Positions 9,293 through 18,017 of a stretch of DNA of 42,780 nucleotides are shown piece after piece. Positions within the stretch are counted from its first letter, which is position 1. Each line of letters starts with the position of its first letter. The notes under the pieces are model-generated. The model saw only the letters and a list, made by a program, of their open reading frames with translations. It ran no database searches and was not told where the DNA came from. The position numbers were made by a program, and so were the translations under genes. Source of the DNA: Thermodesulfovibrio sp. (GTDB lineage: Bacteria > Nitrospirota > Thermodesulfovibrionia > Thermodesulfovibrionales > UBA6898); assembly GCA_013824615.1 (NCBI GenBank), contig PNOC01000028.1, positions 1 to 42,780 on the forward strand. The letters run 5' to 3'.

Positions 9293-10522
9293 TTATTCAT
9301 ATCTCAGTGCATCAATCGGATCGAGCAGCGAGGCCTTGTAGGCCGGGTAATAGCCAAAGAAGATCCCTATCAGACCAGAGAACCCGAAGGAAAGCAGGAT
9401 CGACGGAACCGAAACAACGGTGGGCCAGCCTGCCAGCATCGACAGCACCTTTGACCCTCCGAGCCCGATCGCAATTCCCGCGGTCCCGCCGATCATCGAG
9501 AGCGTCAGTGCCTCGATGATAAACTGATATCTGATGTCCCAGGTCTTGGCGCCGATAGCCATACGGATACCTATCTCGCGGGTCCTCTCGGTCACCGAAA
9601 CGAGCATGATATTCATGATCCCGATACCTCCGACCAGGAGTGAGACCGAGGCTATGGCGCCAAGGAGCATGGTCATCACCTTTGAAGACTGCTCTGCGGC
9701 CTGCATCATCTGGGTCAGGTTTCTGACCGTAAAATCATTGTCCTGCCTCGGACCGATATGATGACGCTGCTTCAGAAGATCATTGATCTGCCTCTCCGCC
9801 ACGGCGAGGTCAGCTGCGCTCTTTGCCTTTACCATAATGACTCTGACCATGCCGGGCATGGTCGTTCCAAAGAGTTTTTTCTGGGCAGTGGTGACCGGTA
9901 CATAGATTGTATCGTCCTGGTCCTGCCCGTTTGGCGACTGCCCCTTCGGCCCCAGCACACCGATCACGGTGAAGGGTATTTTTTTGATCCTTATTATCTG
10001 GCCCAGAGGGTCAGCACTCCCGAACAGATTATCAACCACCGTCTGTCCGAGCAGGCAGACCTTGGTAGCGCTCCGGACATCCTGATCAGTAAAAGGACGT
10101 CCGGCTGAAAGCGGCCAGTCTCTGACTTCCAGCATGCCGGGCGTTGTGCCGGTAATGCCGGTCGACCAGTTCAGGTGGCCTGATACGACCTGTGCAGCCC
10201 CGTTATGCACCGGTGCGACAGCAGAGACGGCACTGCATTCCTTCTGGATGGCTGCGGCATCGTCCATCGTCAGGGTGGACTGAGTTCCCGCTCCCATCCG
10301 AACGCCCCCGGCGGTTGTCGTTCCCGGAACAATCATGATCATGTTGCTGCCCATTTTTGAAATCTGTTCCGTGATCTGGCTGCTGGCGCCGGTACCCACG
10401 GCAAGCATTGCAATCACCGCACCTACACCGATGATGATACCAAGCATCGTCAGCGCTGAACGCATTTTGTTAACACGCAACGCCCTGAAAGATAGTTTGA
10501 ATGTCGAAGAAAAGCTTATCAT
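9293..10522 (-). CDS. MacB-like ABC transporter permease (FtsX family)
   Basis: Permease of 409 residues with the MacB/FtsX layout. There is a first helix after FRALRVNKMRSALTMLGIII, a large periplasmic MacB_PCD-type domain (about 45-265, including ITGTTPGMLEVRDW), and three C-terminal helices with NIMLVSVTERTREIGIRMAI and GYYPAYKASLLDPIDALRYE. In E. coli MacB the ATPase and permease are fused; here they are separate, as in many other phyla. The ATG overlaps the ATPase stop as ATGA, so they are coupled. With the MacA-like adaptor and TolC it should form a tripartite mechanotransmission pump for drugs, peptides or lipoprotein-like cargo; the cargo is unknown. Confidence 0.93.
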   Translation of the reverse strand: MISFSSTFKLSFRALRVNKMRSALTMLGIIIGVGAVIAMLAVGTGASSQITEQISKMGSNMIMIVPGTTTAGGVRMGAGTQSTLTMDDAAAIQKECSAVSAVAPVHNGAAQVVSGHLNWSTGITGTTPGMLEVRDWPLSAGRPFTDQDVRSATKVCLLGQTVVDNLFGSADPLGQIIRIKKIPFTVIGVLGPKGQSPNGQDQDDTIYVPVTTAQKKLFGTTMPGMVRVIMVKAKSAADLAVAERQINDLLKQRHHIGPRQDNDFTVRNLTQMMQAAEQSSKVMTMLLGAIASVSLLVGGIGIMNIMLVSVTERTREIGIRMAIGAKTWDIRYQFIIEALTLSMIGGTAGIAIGLGGSKVLSMLAGWPTVVSVPSILLSFGFSGLIGIFFGYYPAYKASLLDPIDALRYE

Positions 10523-11214
10523 CGCCTCTGCTCCTGTCTTGTGTCGCTCACCAATGCCCCGTCCACAAACCTGATCACCCGCCGGCTGTAGGCGGCAATA
10601 TCGTTCTCATGGGTTACGAGGATCACCGTGATATTTTCGTCATTATTAAGTTTAACCAGGAGTTCCATTATCTCATTGCTGGTTTTTGTATCGAGGTTCC
10701 CGGTCGGCTCGTCCGCAAGAATGATTGGAGCATCATTTACCAGTGCACGCGCGATCGCAACACGCTGCTGCTGCCCTCCGGAGAGCTGGTTCGGATGGTG
10801 ATGTTCCCTGCCTTCCAGCCCAACGCTCTTCAGCGCGGCCATAGCCTTTTTCGTGCGCTCTGCCTGGCTGAGTCCGGCATAGAGCATCGGCAATTCAACA
10901 TTCTCCAGAGCTGAAGTTCTGGGAAGGAGATTAAAACCCTGAAAAACAAAACCTATTTTCTTATTTCTTATCCCAGCCAGATCATCCCGGGAGATATCTC
11001 CGACCTCCTGTCCGTCGAGAACATAGGTCCCGCCCGTCGGCCTGTCAAGACAGCCAAGGATATTCATGAAAGTCGACTTCCCTGAGCCCGACGGCCCCAT
11101 CACCGCAACAAACTCACCCTTCTCTATAGTAAGCGTCAGGTTGCTGAGGGCATGCAGGTCGATATCCCCCAGTCGGTAGGTCATACTGAGATTGCTGGCC
11201 TCAATGATCGCCAT
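10519..11214 (-). CDS. MacB-like ABC transporter ATP-binding protein
   Basis: Cytoplasmic ATPase of 231 residues for the neighbouring FtsX-type permease. It shows Walker [10 protein letters not shown] (40-48), the Q-loop region [20 protein letters not shown], signature [15 protein letters not shown], Walker B plus D-loop [12 protein letters not shown], and the switch His in VILVTHEND. This belongs to the LolD/MacB/FtsE group. The frame is open further upstream, to 11280, but that extension overlaps the adaptor gene and has no family similarity. ATG at 11214 lies one base after the adaptor's TAG (TAGTATG), giving the normal family start [14 protein letters not shown]. Confidence 0.95.
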   Translation of the reverse strand: MAIIEASNLSMTYRLGDIDLHALSNLTLTIEKGEFVAVMGPSGSGKSTFMNILGCLDRPTGGTYVLDGQEVGDISRDDLAGIRNKKIGFVFQGFNLLPRTSALENVELPMLYAGLSQAERTKKAMAALKSVGLEGREHHHPNQLSGGQQQRVAIARALVNDAPIILADEPTGNLDTKTSNEIMELLVKLNNDENITVILVTHENDIAAYSRRVIRFVDGALVSDTRQEQRR

Positions 11215-11215
11215 A

Positions 11216-12379
11216 CTAGAACATACGGGGCGGACGTGAGGCGGAGTTGGCCTTGTTATCCTTTGCTCCGAGCGCCTCAAGGATCACCTCCTGCCCTTCC
11301 CTGAGCTCACCCGTGACTATTTCCGTCAGATTGCCGTCGCTCGTTCCGACGGTTACGCTGATCTTTTTCGGTTTGGTATTCTCAATAATGTAAACCGTTT
11401 GTCCTTTTTTGCCGCCGGCCGGCCGCTCCTTTTCGACCGGCCTGAACCTCAGGGCAGCATTCGGAACCTTAATAACATCCTTCTTCACCGCTATGATAAG
11501 CGTGACATTGGCCGTCATCCCGGGTTTAAGCTTCAGTTCAGGGTTGTCCACCTTGACCACCACATCATAGGTAACCACATTCTGCACGGTAATCGGCGCG
11601 CTTCTAACCTGTGAAACCATACCCTTAAACGTAATATCAGGATACGCATCGACGCTGAAATCAACCGCCTGTCCGACCTTGATCCTGCCGATGTCCGACT
11701 CGTCCACATTCGCATCGATCTGCATCTTCGTGAGATCCTGCGCAATCGTGAAGAGCGTAGGGGTCTGGAAACTCGCGGCAACGGTCTGCCCGACATCCAC
11801 GTTCCTTGAAATAACCGTGCCATCCACCGGGGATATTATCCTCGTATATCTGAGATTTGTTTCGGATATCTTCATTGCAGCGGAGGCCTGGGCTATCTGA
11901 GCCCGGGCCGAACCAACAAGCGCTGCGTTCGTCTCGACATTCGTCTCGGCCGAGTCAAGGTCACTCCTCGCTATATATCCCTTTGAAAAAAGCTCCCTGT
12001 TCCGTGCCAGGGTCCTCTTTGAATCCGCCAGAGTCGCCTCTGCTTTCTCATGATTAGCCCGAGCGTTCTGAACATTGGCGCGCGCCTGGTCGAGTTGCGC
12101 CTCGAAGGTTGCCGGATCTATTTCGGCTATCAGCTGCCCATTCTTTACCGGTGAATTAAAATCCACATGGATCTTTTTTACTGTCCCGGAGACCTGCGTG
12201 CCGACCAGAACCGTCGTCACCGCATTGACCGTGCCGGTTGCCGTCACCGCCTCGACAATATCCCCCCTGGTAACTTTCTCAGTCCTGAACTTCTGCCCGC
12301 CCTTGTCCTTCTGCCAGAAAAAGAAGACCGCGGCAGCAGCCAGCAGAACGATACTGATAATCACAATAGCTTTTTTCAA
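11216..12379 (-). CDS. MacA-like periplasmic adaptor (RND/HlyD family)
   Basis: Membrane fusion protein of 387 residues. It has an N-terminal membrane anchor (KKAIVIISIVLLAAAAVFFF), a lipoyl domain in two halves (GTVNAVTTVLVGTQVSGTV and IISPVDGTVISRNVDVGQTV), a coiled-coil hairpin between them (about 85-160), then beta-barrel and membrane-proximal domains (VGQAVDFSVDAYPDITFKG). It should link the MacB-like pump to TolC. The start is TTG at 12379, supported by GGAGG 5 nt upstream and a 4-base overlap with the TetR gene stop (TTGA). It is the first transport gene of the operon. Confidence 0.93.
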   Translation of the reverse strand: MKKAIVIISIVLLAAAAVFFFWQKDKGGQKFRTEKVTRGDIVEAVTATGTVNAVTTVLVGTQVSGTVKKIHVDFNSPVKNGQLIAEIDPATFEAQLDQARANVQNARANHEKAEATLADSKRTLARNRELFSKGYIARSDLDSAETNVETNAALVGSARAQIAQASAAMKISETNLRYTRIISPVDGTVISRNVDVGQTVAASFQTPTLFTIAQDLTKMQIDANVDESDIGRIKVGQAVDFSVDAYPDITFKGMVSQVRSAPITVQNVVTYDVVVKVDNPELKLKPGMTANVTLIIAVKKDVIKVPNAALRFRPVEKERPAGGKKGQTVYIIENTKPKKISVTVGTSDGNLTEIVTGELREGQEVILEALGAKDNKANSASRPPRMF

Positions 12380-12987
12380 TGAAGCCTCCGTTTCTCAGGC
12401 ACCGAACTGATTGTGCCCCTCGCAAATATGCGCACATACTCCCTGACCACCCTGTCCTTATCCGGCGCCTGATACTTGCGGAGCATAAGGAATTCCTGAT
12501 TGTTAAAATAAGAATAGAACATACCGAAAAAAGCCCTGGCCCCGAGCGCCGTATCAAACTCGCGCAGCGCACCTGTTTTGACCAATCCGTCAAAATATGC
12601 AGCCAGGGTGTTGACCATTTCATCGATAAACGAATGATAGATGCCGAGTATCTGTTCCGGGTAGCGGCTGATTTCAGTATGCATGATCCTTATAAGTCCC
12701 TTGCGCCGCTTCAGGGCAAGCAGCAGCTTGCGGGCTATCCGCATCAGTGCGTCTTCATACGACAGTCCGGAAACCGCCGGGAGCAGCTCCCTGAGAACCG
12801 GGAGGAACGAGTCATGCTTCAGAACCTCTTCGAAGAGTCTCTCCTTGGAGGAAAAATGCCGGAAGAGCGTCAATTCCGCAACCCCCGCAACGCGGGCTAT
12901 CTCCTTCGTCGTAGCCCCCAGATAACCTTTTGTTGAGAAAAGCTTCAGCCCTGCGTCAAGTATCTTATTTCGGGTATTTGTTTGCAT
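12376..12987 (-). CDS. TetR/AcrR-family transcriptional regulator
   Basis: DNA-binding repressor of 203 residues. The N-terminal helix-turn-helix is canonical: RNKILDAGLKLFSTKGYLG, then TTKEIARVAGVAELTLFRHF with the recognition helix and the usual YxHF-like end (LFRHFSSKERLF). The C-terminal ligand domain is unassigned. It is the first gene of the efflux operon and overlaps the adaptor start, so it presumably represses itself together with the pump genes and responds to a transported compound. An 18-bp inverted repeat lies 9 bp upstream of its ATG and is the likely operator. No strong Shine-Dalgarno is visible. Confidence 0.94.
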   Translation of the reverse strand: MQTNTRNKILDAGLKLFSTKGYLGATTKEIARVAGVAELTLFRHFSSKERLFEEVLKHDSFLPVLRELLPAVSGLSYEDALMRIARKLLLALKRRKGLIRIMHTEISRYPEQILGIYHSFIDEMVNTLAAYFDGLVKTGALREFDTALGARAFFGMFYSYFNNQEFLMLRKYQAPDKDRVVREYVRIFARGTISSVPEKRRLH

Positions 12988-12996
12988 GGCAATAAA

Positions 12997-13014
12997 TGTT
13001 AGCGCTTACTTACA
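12997..13014. promoter_or_regulatory. Candidate TetR operator
   Basis: TGTTAGCGCTTACTTACA, an imperfect palindrome of the form TGTnAG-N6-CTnACA. A second overlapping dyad, GTnAGCGCTnAC, is centred on AGCGCT. Length, partial symmetry, overlapping dyads and position just upstream of the TetR gene match how TetR-family operators are usually arranged. Binding by this regulator is inferred. Confidence 0.55.
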
Positions 13015-13120
13015 TTAATGATACGGGAATACCCGGGGAAAGTCAAAAGATCATCTGCCCCTGTGGCCGGGTTCCCGGTATGAAACGGGAGCCAACGCAG
13101 CGGGCAACACAGCGCCTCTG

Positions 13121-13143
13121 CAGGCAATTGCCTGTGCTATACT
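13121..13143 (+). promoter_or_regulatory. Palindrome plus -10-like box upstream of the hybrid kinase
   Basis: CAGGCAATTGCCTG (13121-13134) is a perfect 14-bp palindrome. It is followed after 3 bp by TATACT (13138-13143), a good sigma-70 -10 box, about 55 bp before the kinase GTG. No matching -35 box is present, so the palindrome occupies the -35/spacer zone where an activator or repressor could bind. The function is inferred from position. Confidence 0.4.
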
Positions 13144-13198
13144 TAATTCCAGGGCGCTGTTTTCACGGCAGCTATCATACCGGCAGAGAGGGACCTCA

Positions 13199-15496
13199 GT
13201 GACCAGATTGTTTTCGGCTTCTATACGTACGCAGCTGTTGCTGATTGTCACTATTCTTGCTCTGCCTGCTGCCGCAATTATCGTGTATTCGGGATTCAAA
13301 TTACGTGCGGAGGCAATACAGGAGGCCCGCAACGAGACACAACACCTCTCCTCGGTTATCGCTTCAGAGCAGCAGAATCTTACTGACGCCGCCGAGCAGC
13401 TGCTGGTGGCACTGGCCCAACTGCCGGAGGTACAAAGACCCGATGCCTCCCGGATAAAGCCGATTCTCCGTCGGATCCTGGCGCTGAACGCCCGATATTC
13501 AAATCTCATTATCGCAGACAAGGCTGGAAATATCTGGGCAACGGCAGTAGAAGTAAAACCTCACAACGTCTCGGACAGGAGACATTTCAAGGGAGCCCTG
13601 GCCTCGGGACAGCTGTCGTCCGGTGAATTTCTGATCAGTCCGGTTACCGGCAAAGGGGTACTGCCTCTGGCCTATCCCTATACAAACGAAAAAAGCGAAA
13701 TTTCAGGTGTCATCATTGTTGCTATTGACCTGGACTATTACAAGAAGCTCTTCAGCCGGTTTGAGCTTCCGTCAGGCAAGGGGTATCTGCTGCTTGACCA
13801 CCAGGGCATAATTCTGAGCGCCTCCGGTCCGGGCATATCTGTTGGTACAAGGTATAATCCCCTGGCCTTCAGCAATATGCAGAACGGAAAAGATAAAAGC
13901 ACGGTCATGGAAAAGGGCATGGATGGCAGGAAGCGCTTTATCACGTACCGCAAACTCCAGCTTAAGAGTGAAGACTCGCCCTATTTGTATATCCGCACCG
14001 GTATACCCTTATCGATCGTGCTGAATGCCATAGATAAATCCTTGGCCTTCAATCTGACGCTGTTTACCGTGGGCCTGCTGATTGCCCTTTTTTTTGCGTG
14101 GCTGCTTGGCAAACGCTCAATCGTCGACCGCATCAGTCTCCTGGAAAAAGCCACACGCCGGATTGCACAGGGAGATCTGAACATCACGGTCTCCAGTCTT
14201 ATCGGAGGGGGGGAACTGGGAAACCTCGGGGCCACATTCGACGACATGGCCAGGCAATTGGCCCTGAGAGAGAAGGAACTTACAGGGTACCGCGACCGTT
14301 TGGAGGAAATGGTGTCCGCACGCACCGCTGAAATCTCGGTTTTGAACAACCAGCTGCAGCAGTCCCAGAAGCTGGAGGCGGTGGGTCTGCTGGCCGGCGG
14401 AGTAGCCCATGACTTCCGCAATATCCTTGCGACCATAAAGGGCGCAGTCTATCTGATCCAGAAGAAACTGGAGAAAGAAAGTCCCCTGATCAAATACGCT
14501 GATCAGGTGTCAGCCTCCATTGCCAAGGCAACCAATCTGTCAGACAGCCTTCTTGCCTTCAGCAGAAAACAGGCCGTGGACCTGCAGCCGCTGGCATTGA
14601 ATACCGTCATTCAAAAGACCGAAAATCTGCTGCATCAGGTTGTCGGCGAACACGTTGAACTGATAGTGCAATTGGACGCTGCCCCTTCCGTTGTCCTGGC
14701 AGACAATAATCAACTCGAGCAGGTCCTCTTAAATATGGCAACCAACGCCCGCGATGCGATGCCTGGCGGTGGCAGACTTTTCATCCATACCATGAACTTT
14801 ACCATGGACGAGACCTTTATACGGACCCACGGCTATGGGGTTGCAGGGGACTATATCCTGATGGAGATCTCTGATTCCGGGTTGGGGATCGAGGACGGGG
14901 TGAAGGAAAAAGTCTTTGACCCCTTCTTTACCACAAAAGGGCTCGGAAAAGGCTCGGGGCTGGGACTCGCGGTGACCTATGGCATAGTAAAGCAATACAG
15001 TGGCTATATTGTCATTGAGTCAGAGCCGGAGCAGGGGACGACCTTCCGGATCTATCTGCCGGCGGCAGATGCGACTCCGGTGGAATACAGCCCCACTTTC
15101 CACTGTCCACCCACTGACGGTACAGAAACGCTCCTTCTCGCGGAGGACGATTCCGATACCAGGAGAACCCTGAGTGAAGTACTTAGCCTGTCGGGATACC
15201 GCGTGCTGGAAGCCGCGGACGGGGCAGAAGCCCTGGCGATTTATACGGAGAACAGACACAGCATTGATCTGGTTTTCATCGATGTATGGATGCCGAAGAA
15301 GAACGGGCCCGAAGTCTGCAGACTGATACGGGCAATCAGTCCCGAAGTCAGGTTTCTCTTCATGAGCGGCTATGCGGATGACCTGACGGATGCCCCGGAC
15401 GTACCCGAGAAATTCAGGGACTTCATTTCCAAAGGTGCCCGGCCTGAAGAAATCCTCAGAAAGATACGGAATCTGCTCGACCATCAGGTCAGCTGA
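13199..15496 (+). CDS. Hybrid sensor histidine kinase (Cache-HAMP-HisKA-HATPase-REC)
   Basis: Membrane sensor kinase of 765 residues with its own receiver domain. Helix 1 (about 12-30) and helix 2 (about 284-304) enclose a periplasmic double-Cache-like domain (SNLIIADKAGNIWATAVEVK; KGYLLLDHQGIILSAS). A HAMP domain (about 305-357) and coiled coil follow. HisKA has H404 in GGVAHDFRNILATIKG. The ATPase domain has N516 (NMATNARDAMPGGG), DSGLGI, DPFFTTKG and GSGLGLAVTYGIVKQ. The C-terminal REC (about 643-760) has acidic EDD, phospho-acceptor D695 (FIDVWMPKKNG) and K746-like SKGA. GTG start with GAGAGGGA upstream. No response-regulator gene is adjacent, so its partner and signal are unknown. Confidence 0.93.
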   Translation: MTRLFSASIRTQLLLIVTILALPAAAIIVYSGFKLRAEAIQEARNETQHLSSVIASEQQNLTDAAEQLLVALAQLPEVQRPDASRIKPILRRILALNARYSNLIIADKAGNIWATAVEVKPHNVSDRRHFKGALASGQLSSGEFLISPVTGKGVLPLAYPYTNEKSEISGVIIVAIDLDYYKKLFSRFELPSGKGYLLLDHQGIILSASGPGISVGTRYNPLAFSNMQNGKDKSTVMEKGMDGRKRFITYRKLQLKSEDSPYLYIRTGIPLSIVLNAIDKSLAFNLTLFTVGLLIALFFAWLLGKRSIVDRISLLEKATRRIAQGDLNITVSSLIGGGELGNLGATFDDMARQLALREKELTGYRDRLEEMVSARTAEISVLNNQLQQSQKLEAVGLLAGGVAHDFRNILATIKGAVYLIQKKLEKESPLIKYADQVSASIAKATNLSDSLLAFSRKQAVDLQPLALNTVIQKTENLLHQVVGEHVELIVQLDAAPSVVLADNNQLEQVLLNMATNARDAMPGGGRLFIHTMNFTMDETFIRTHGYGVAGDYILMEISDSGLGIEDGVKEKVFDPFFTTKGLGKGSGLGLAVTYGIVKQYSGYIVIESEPEQGTTFRIYLPAADATPVEYSPTFHCPPTDGTETLLLAEDDSDTRRTLSEVLSLSGYRVLEAADGAEALAIYTENRHSIDLVFIDVWMPKKNGPEVCRLIRAISPEVRFLFMSGYADDLTDAPDVPEKFRDFISKGARPEEILRKIRNLLDHQVS

Positions 15497-15505
15497 TAAA
15501 AAGCC

Positions 15506-15670
15506 TTATTCAGCTTCGCGTATATAGGCTATCTTGTCGGTCGGGATTACTATCCAGCCGGCCCCTTCGGATTCGAGATAAACCTCATTGTCATTGATCT
15601 CGATCAGCTTGCCCGTATAAAGCATCTCCCCTGTCCCGACCTCTACCATCCTGCCGATAAGTTCTGTCAT
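15506..15670 (-). CDS. Small conserved-looking protein (54 residues)
   Basis: Short gene reading MTELIGRMVEVGTGEMLYTG and ending IPTDKIAYIREAE. Its ATG at 15670 overlaps the YihY stop as ATGA, strong support for a translated, coupled gene at the end of the der operon. The alternation of short hydrophobic strands with turns (GKLIEINDNEVYLESEGAGW) suggests a small SH3- or Sm-like beta barrel, but this is fold guesswork. No signal peptide, cysteine or helix is seen. The function is unknown. Confidence 0.7.
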   Translation of the reverse strand: MTELIGRMVEVGTGEMLYTGKLIEINDNEVYLESEGAGWIVIPTDKIAYIREAE

Positions 15671-16494
15671 GCATCGCCCCTCGCTTTCTTCATTGCTCCT
15701 GAATTATATACGATACCGGCACCGATCAGAAAAAGGCTGCATGAATAAAACAGCCAGAGCAGAAAAAGCACAAAAGCGGTCAGGGGGCCATACACCCGTC
15801 CCAGTTGCGCAATACTCATCGCATACCAGGTGAAAGCGTGCTTGGCAATTTCCAGCATCACCGTCGTGAAACAGGCACCTTTGAAGGCATGTGCAGTCCG
15901 CACGACAGCCCTCGGCATAATCCGGTAGACCAGGGTCATCGTGAGCAGTACCATGACAAAGGGCAGCAGATACCCGACGGCAAAGGCTGTTATCCGTCCG
16001 AGCCGGATACCCGGGAAATAGGGTTTCAGCTGCGATATCAGGGGGATGACCGATGCCGTGGCAAACGAAGAACCGATGAGAAGGATGATCAGCGTGATCA
16101 TTGCCACCGATGCGACCACCGACTGCAGCAGAGGTCTTCTCTTTTTGATTTTGAATGTTATGTTCAGGGCTTTTTCAATAGTCAGGAACAACTGGAAAGA
16201 AAGCAGTCCATACAGCACGAGGCTGACCTTCCCCAGCCCCTTGTGGGAGATGAGACTGACAAGGTCCTTCGCAACCCTTTCGGTTGCCGTCGGAAAAAGA
16301 CTCGAAAGCCTTACGTACAGGAAATTATAAAAATCCGGATAATTGCCGAGAACCTGTCCAAAAAGAGCCATGAGAAAGAGACAGAACGGGATAAGCGCCA
16401 TCATGGTAAAGTAAGATAACGAAGCTGCCAGCATAAGCCCGTCGTCCCGAAAAAAAGAGACGATGCTTCTCCCTATCAGGCGGGGGAACGTCAA
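15667..16494 (-). CDS. YihY/BrkB-family inner-membrane protein
   Basis: Polytopic membrane protein of 275 residues with about six helices. Family features include LAASLSYFTMMALIPFCLFL in the first helix, LYGLLSFQLFLTIEKALNIT, and the final helices GPLTAFVLFLLWLFYSCSLF and LIGAGIVYN. The family (formerly misnamed ribonuclease BN) has no settled function. The start is TTG at 16494, with its TTGA overlapping the der stop and GGGA nearby; an ATG at residue 21 would cut into the conserved N-terminal region. It is co-transcribed with der and the 54-residue gene. Confidence 0.92.
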   Translation of the reverse strand: MTFPRLIGRSIVSFFRDDGLMLAASLSYFTMMALIPFCLFLMALFGQVLGNYPDFYNFLYVRLSSLFPTATERVAKDLVSLISHKGLGKVSLVLYGLLSFQLFLTIEKALNITFKIKKRRPLLQSVVASVAMITLIILLIGSSFATASVIPLISQLKPYFPGIRLGRITAFAVGYLLPFVMVLLTMTLVYRIMPRAVVRTAHAFKGACFTTVMLEIAKHAFTWYAMSIAQLGRVYGPLTAFVLFLLWLFYSCSLFLIGAGIVYNSGAMKKARGDA

Positions 16495-17813
16495 GAATCC
16501 CGGTCGCGTCTCCGCGCCCTGACATAAATCCGCAGAGGCGTTCCTCCAAAACCGAAGTATTCCCTCAGGCCCTTTTCAATATACCGGAGGTGTGAATCCT
16601 TGACTGAATCAGGATAGTTCGCAAATACCACAAAGGCAGGCGGGGCTTCCCGCACCTGGGTCATATAGTAAAGCTTCACCGACTTACCCTTATACATCGG
16701 AAGGGAAAGATGCGACATGATATCCCCGAAGAACCTGTTCAGCTCACCGGTCGGAATCCGCTTCTGCCTTTCTTCCATAATATGGTCTATGATCGGAAAG
16801 ACCTTGGTGATCCTCTTTTTTTCGGTCCCGGAGATTGAAAGGACAGGCGCATACTGCGAGAACCAGGCCTTCCGCTGCATCTCGGGTAAAAAAGCCTTGA
16901 AGGCCTCTTCAGGATCTCCTACCAGGTCCCATTTGTTCAGCAGGAAGATCGCCCCCCTCCCATATTCCTTGACAATGCCGGCGATCTTCAGGTCCTGCTC
17001 GGTAATGCCCTCGCTCGCATCAAAAACAACCAGGGCGAGGTCGCAGCGCTCGATGCTTCTGACCGCCCGGACCATCGAGAAACGCTCGATCGAATAACCG
17101 ATTTTACCTTTTCTCCTGAGACCGGCGGTGTCGATAAGAAGATATTTCTTCCCATGATACGAGCAGACACTGTCGATAGCATCCCGTGTCGTACCCGGCA
17201 CCGGACTGACGAGCATACGCTTCTTACCCAGAAGCGCATTGACCAGGGTCGATTTTCCGGCATTCGGTCTGCCCACAACAGCAATTTTCGGAAAGTCGGT
17301 AACTTCCTCCTGGTATACCGGCAACAGGGCATCGATCCGCTCCATCGCCTCCTCATATCCATAACCGGTAGCTGCAGAGACCGGCCAGAGGTCTTCAGTC
17401 CCAAGGGGATAAAAATCATAGAGTCGGCCGTCCCTGGACGGCGCGTCAATCTTGTTGACCAGCCAGAGCACCTTCTTTCCCGAAGCACGTATCAGGCGGG
17501 CCAGTTCCATGTCCGCAGGAGTGAGGCCATCCTTCCCGTCCAGCAGATGGATGATAATATCACCTTCGTCAATCGCAAAGAGGGCCTGCTCTTTTGCCTG
17601 AACGAAAAGGTCTTCCGGTGGATCGGGGTAAAAACCCCCGGTATCAACAACCATAAAGGTCTTTCCCCCCCAGCGTGCGTCGAGGTAATTCCTGTCCCTC
17701 GTCACCCCGGGAAAATCATCCACAATAGCTGTCTGCGATTTGGTCATACGGTTAAAAAGAGTGGATTTGCCGACATTGGGTCGGCCGACAATAACGATAA
17801 CAGGTTTAGCCAT
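16491..17813 (-). CDS. der: Ribosome-associated GTPase Der (EngA)
   Basis: Double-G-domain GTPase needed for 50S subunit maturation, 440 residues. G domain 1 has GRPNVGKS (10-17), DTGG (57-60) and NKID (120-123). G domain 2 has GRPNAGKS (181-188), DTAG (228-231) and NKWD (293-296). A KH-like C-terminal domain (about 355-440) follows, including LYYMTQVREAPPAFVVFANY, which is typical of Der, and a basic tail. ATG at 17813 gives the family-standard MAKPVIVIVGRPNVGKS. No Shine-Dalgarno precedes it; a -10-like TACAAT lies only 7 nt upstream, so the mRNA may be leaderless. Confidence 0.98.
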   Translation of the reverse strand: MAKPVIVIVGRPNVGKSTLFNRMTKSQTAIVDDFPGVTRDRNYLDARWGGKTFMVVDTGGFYPDPPEDLFVQAKEQALFAIDEGDIIIHLLDGKDGLTPADMELARLIRASGKKVLWLVNKIDAPSRDGRLYDFYPLGTEDLWPVSAATGYGYEEAMERIDALLPVYQEEVTDFPKIAVVGRPNAGKSTLVNALLGKKRMLVSPVPGTTRDAIDSVCSYHGKKYLLIDTAGLRRKGKIGYSIERFSMVRAVRSIERCDLALVVFDASEGITEQDLKIAGIVKEYGRGAIFLLNKWDLVGDPEEAFKAFLPEMQRKAWFSQYAPVLSISGTEKKRITKVFPIIDHIMEERQKRIPTGELNRFFGDIMSHLSLPMYKGKSVKLYYMTQVREAPPAFVVFANYPDSVKDSHLRYIEKGLREYFGFGGTPLRIYVRARRRDRDS

Positions 17814-17818
17814 AGTGG

Positions 17819-17832
17819 ATATTGTACAATAT
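17819..17832. promoter_or_regulatory. Perfect 14-bp palindrome over the der -10 region
   Basis: ATATTGTACAATAT is perfectly self-complementary and ends 5 bp from the der ATG. On the minus strand it contains TACAAT, a plausible -10 box, only 7 nt before the ATG. It may be a promoter for a leaderless or near-leaderless der transcript, an operator, or both. AT-rich palindromes of this size can also arise by chance. Confidence 0.4.
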
Positions 17833-18017
17833 TACCCGTGCATAAAGCCCCTTATTGAATTAACCGGCAAAGACTTAATGCGGGTTTTGAAGCACGGTGC
17901 GCGAAATCACAGCCTGATCATCCATTTCCGGAAGGATGGCCTGTGTGAAAACTGAGTTTCCTTCACTGCCAATAACGGGCACATAACTTGCTTTAATTAG
18001 TTGAGGACAATTGCGTC

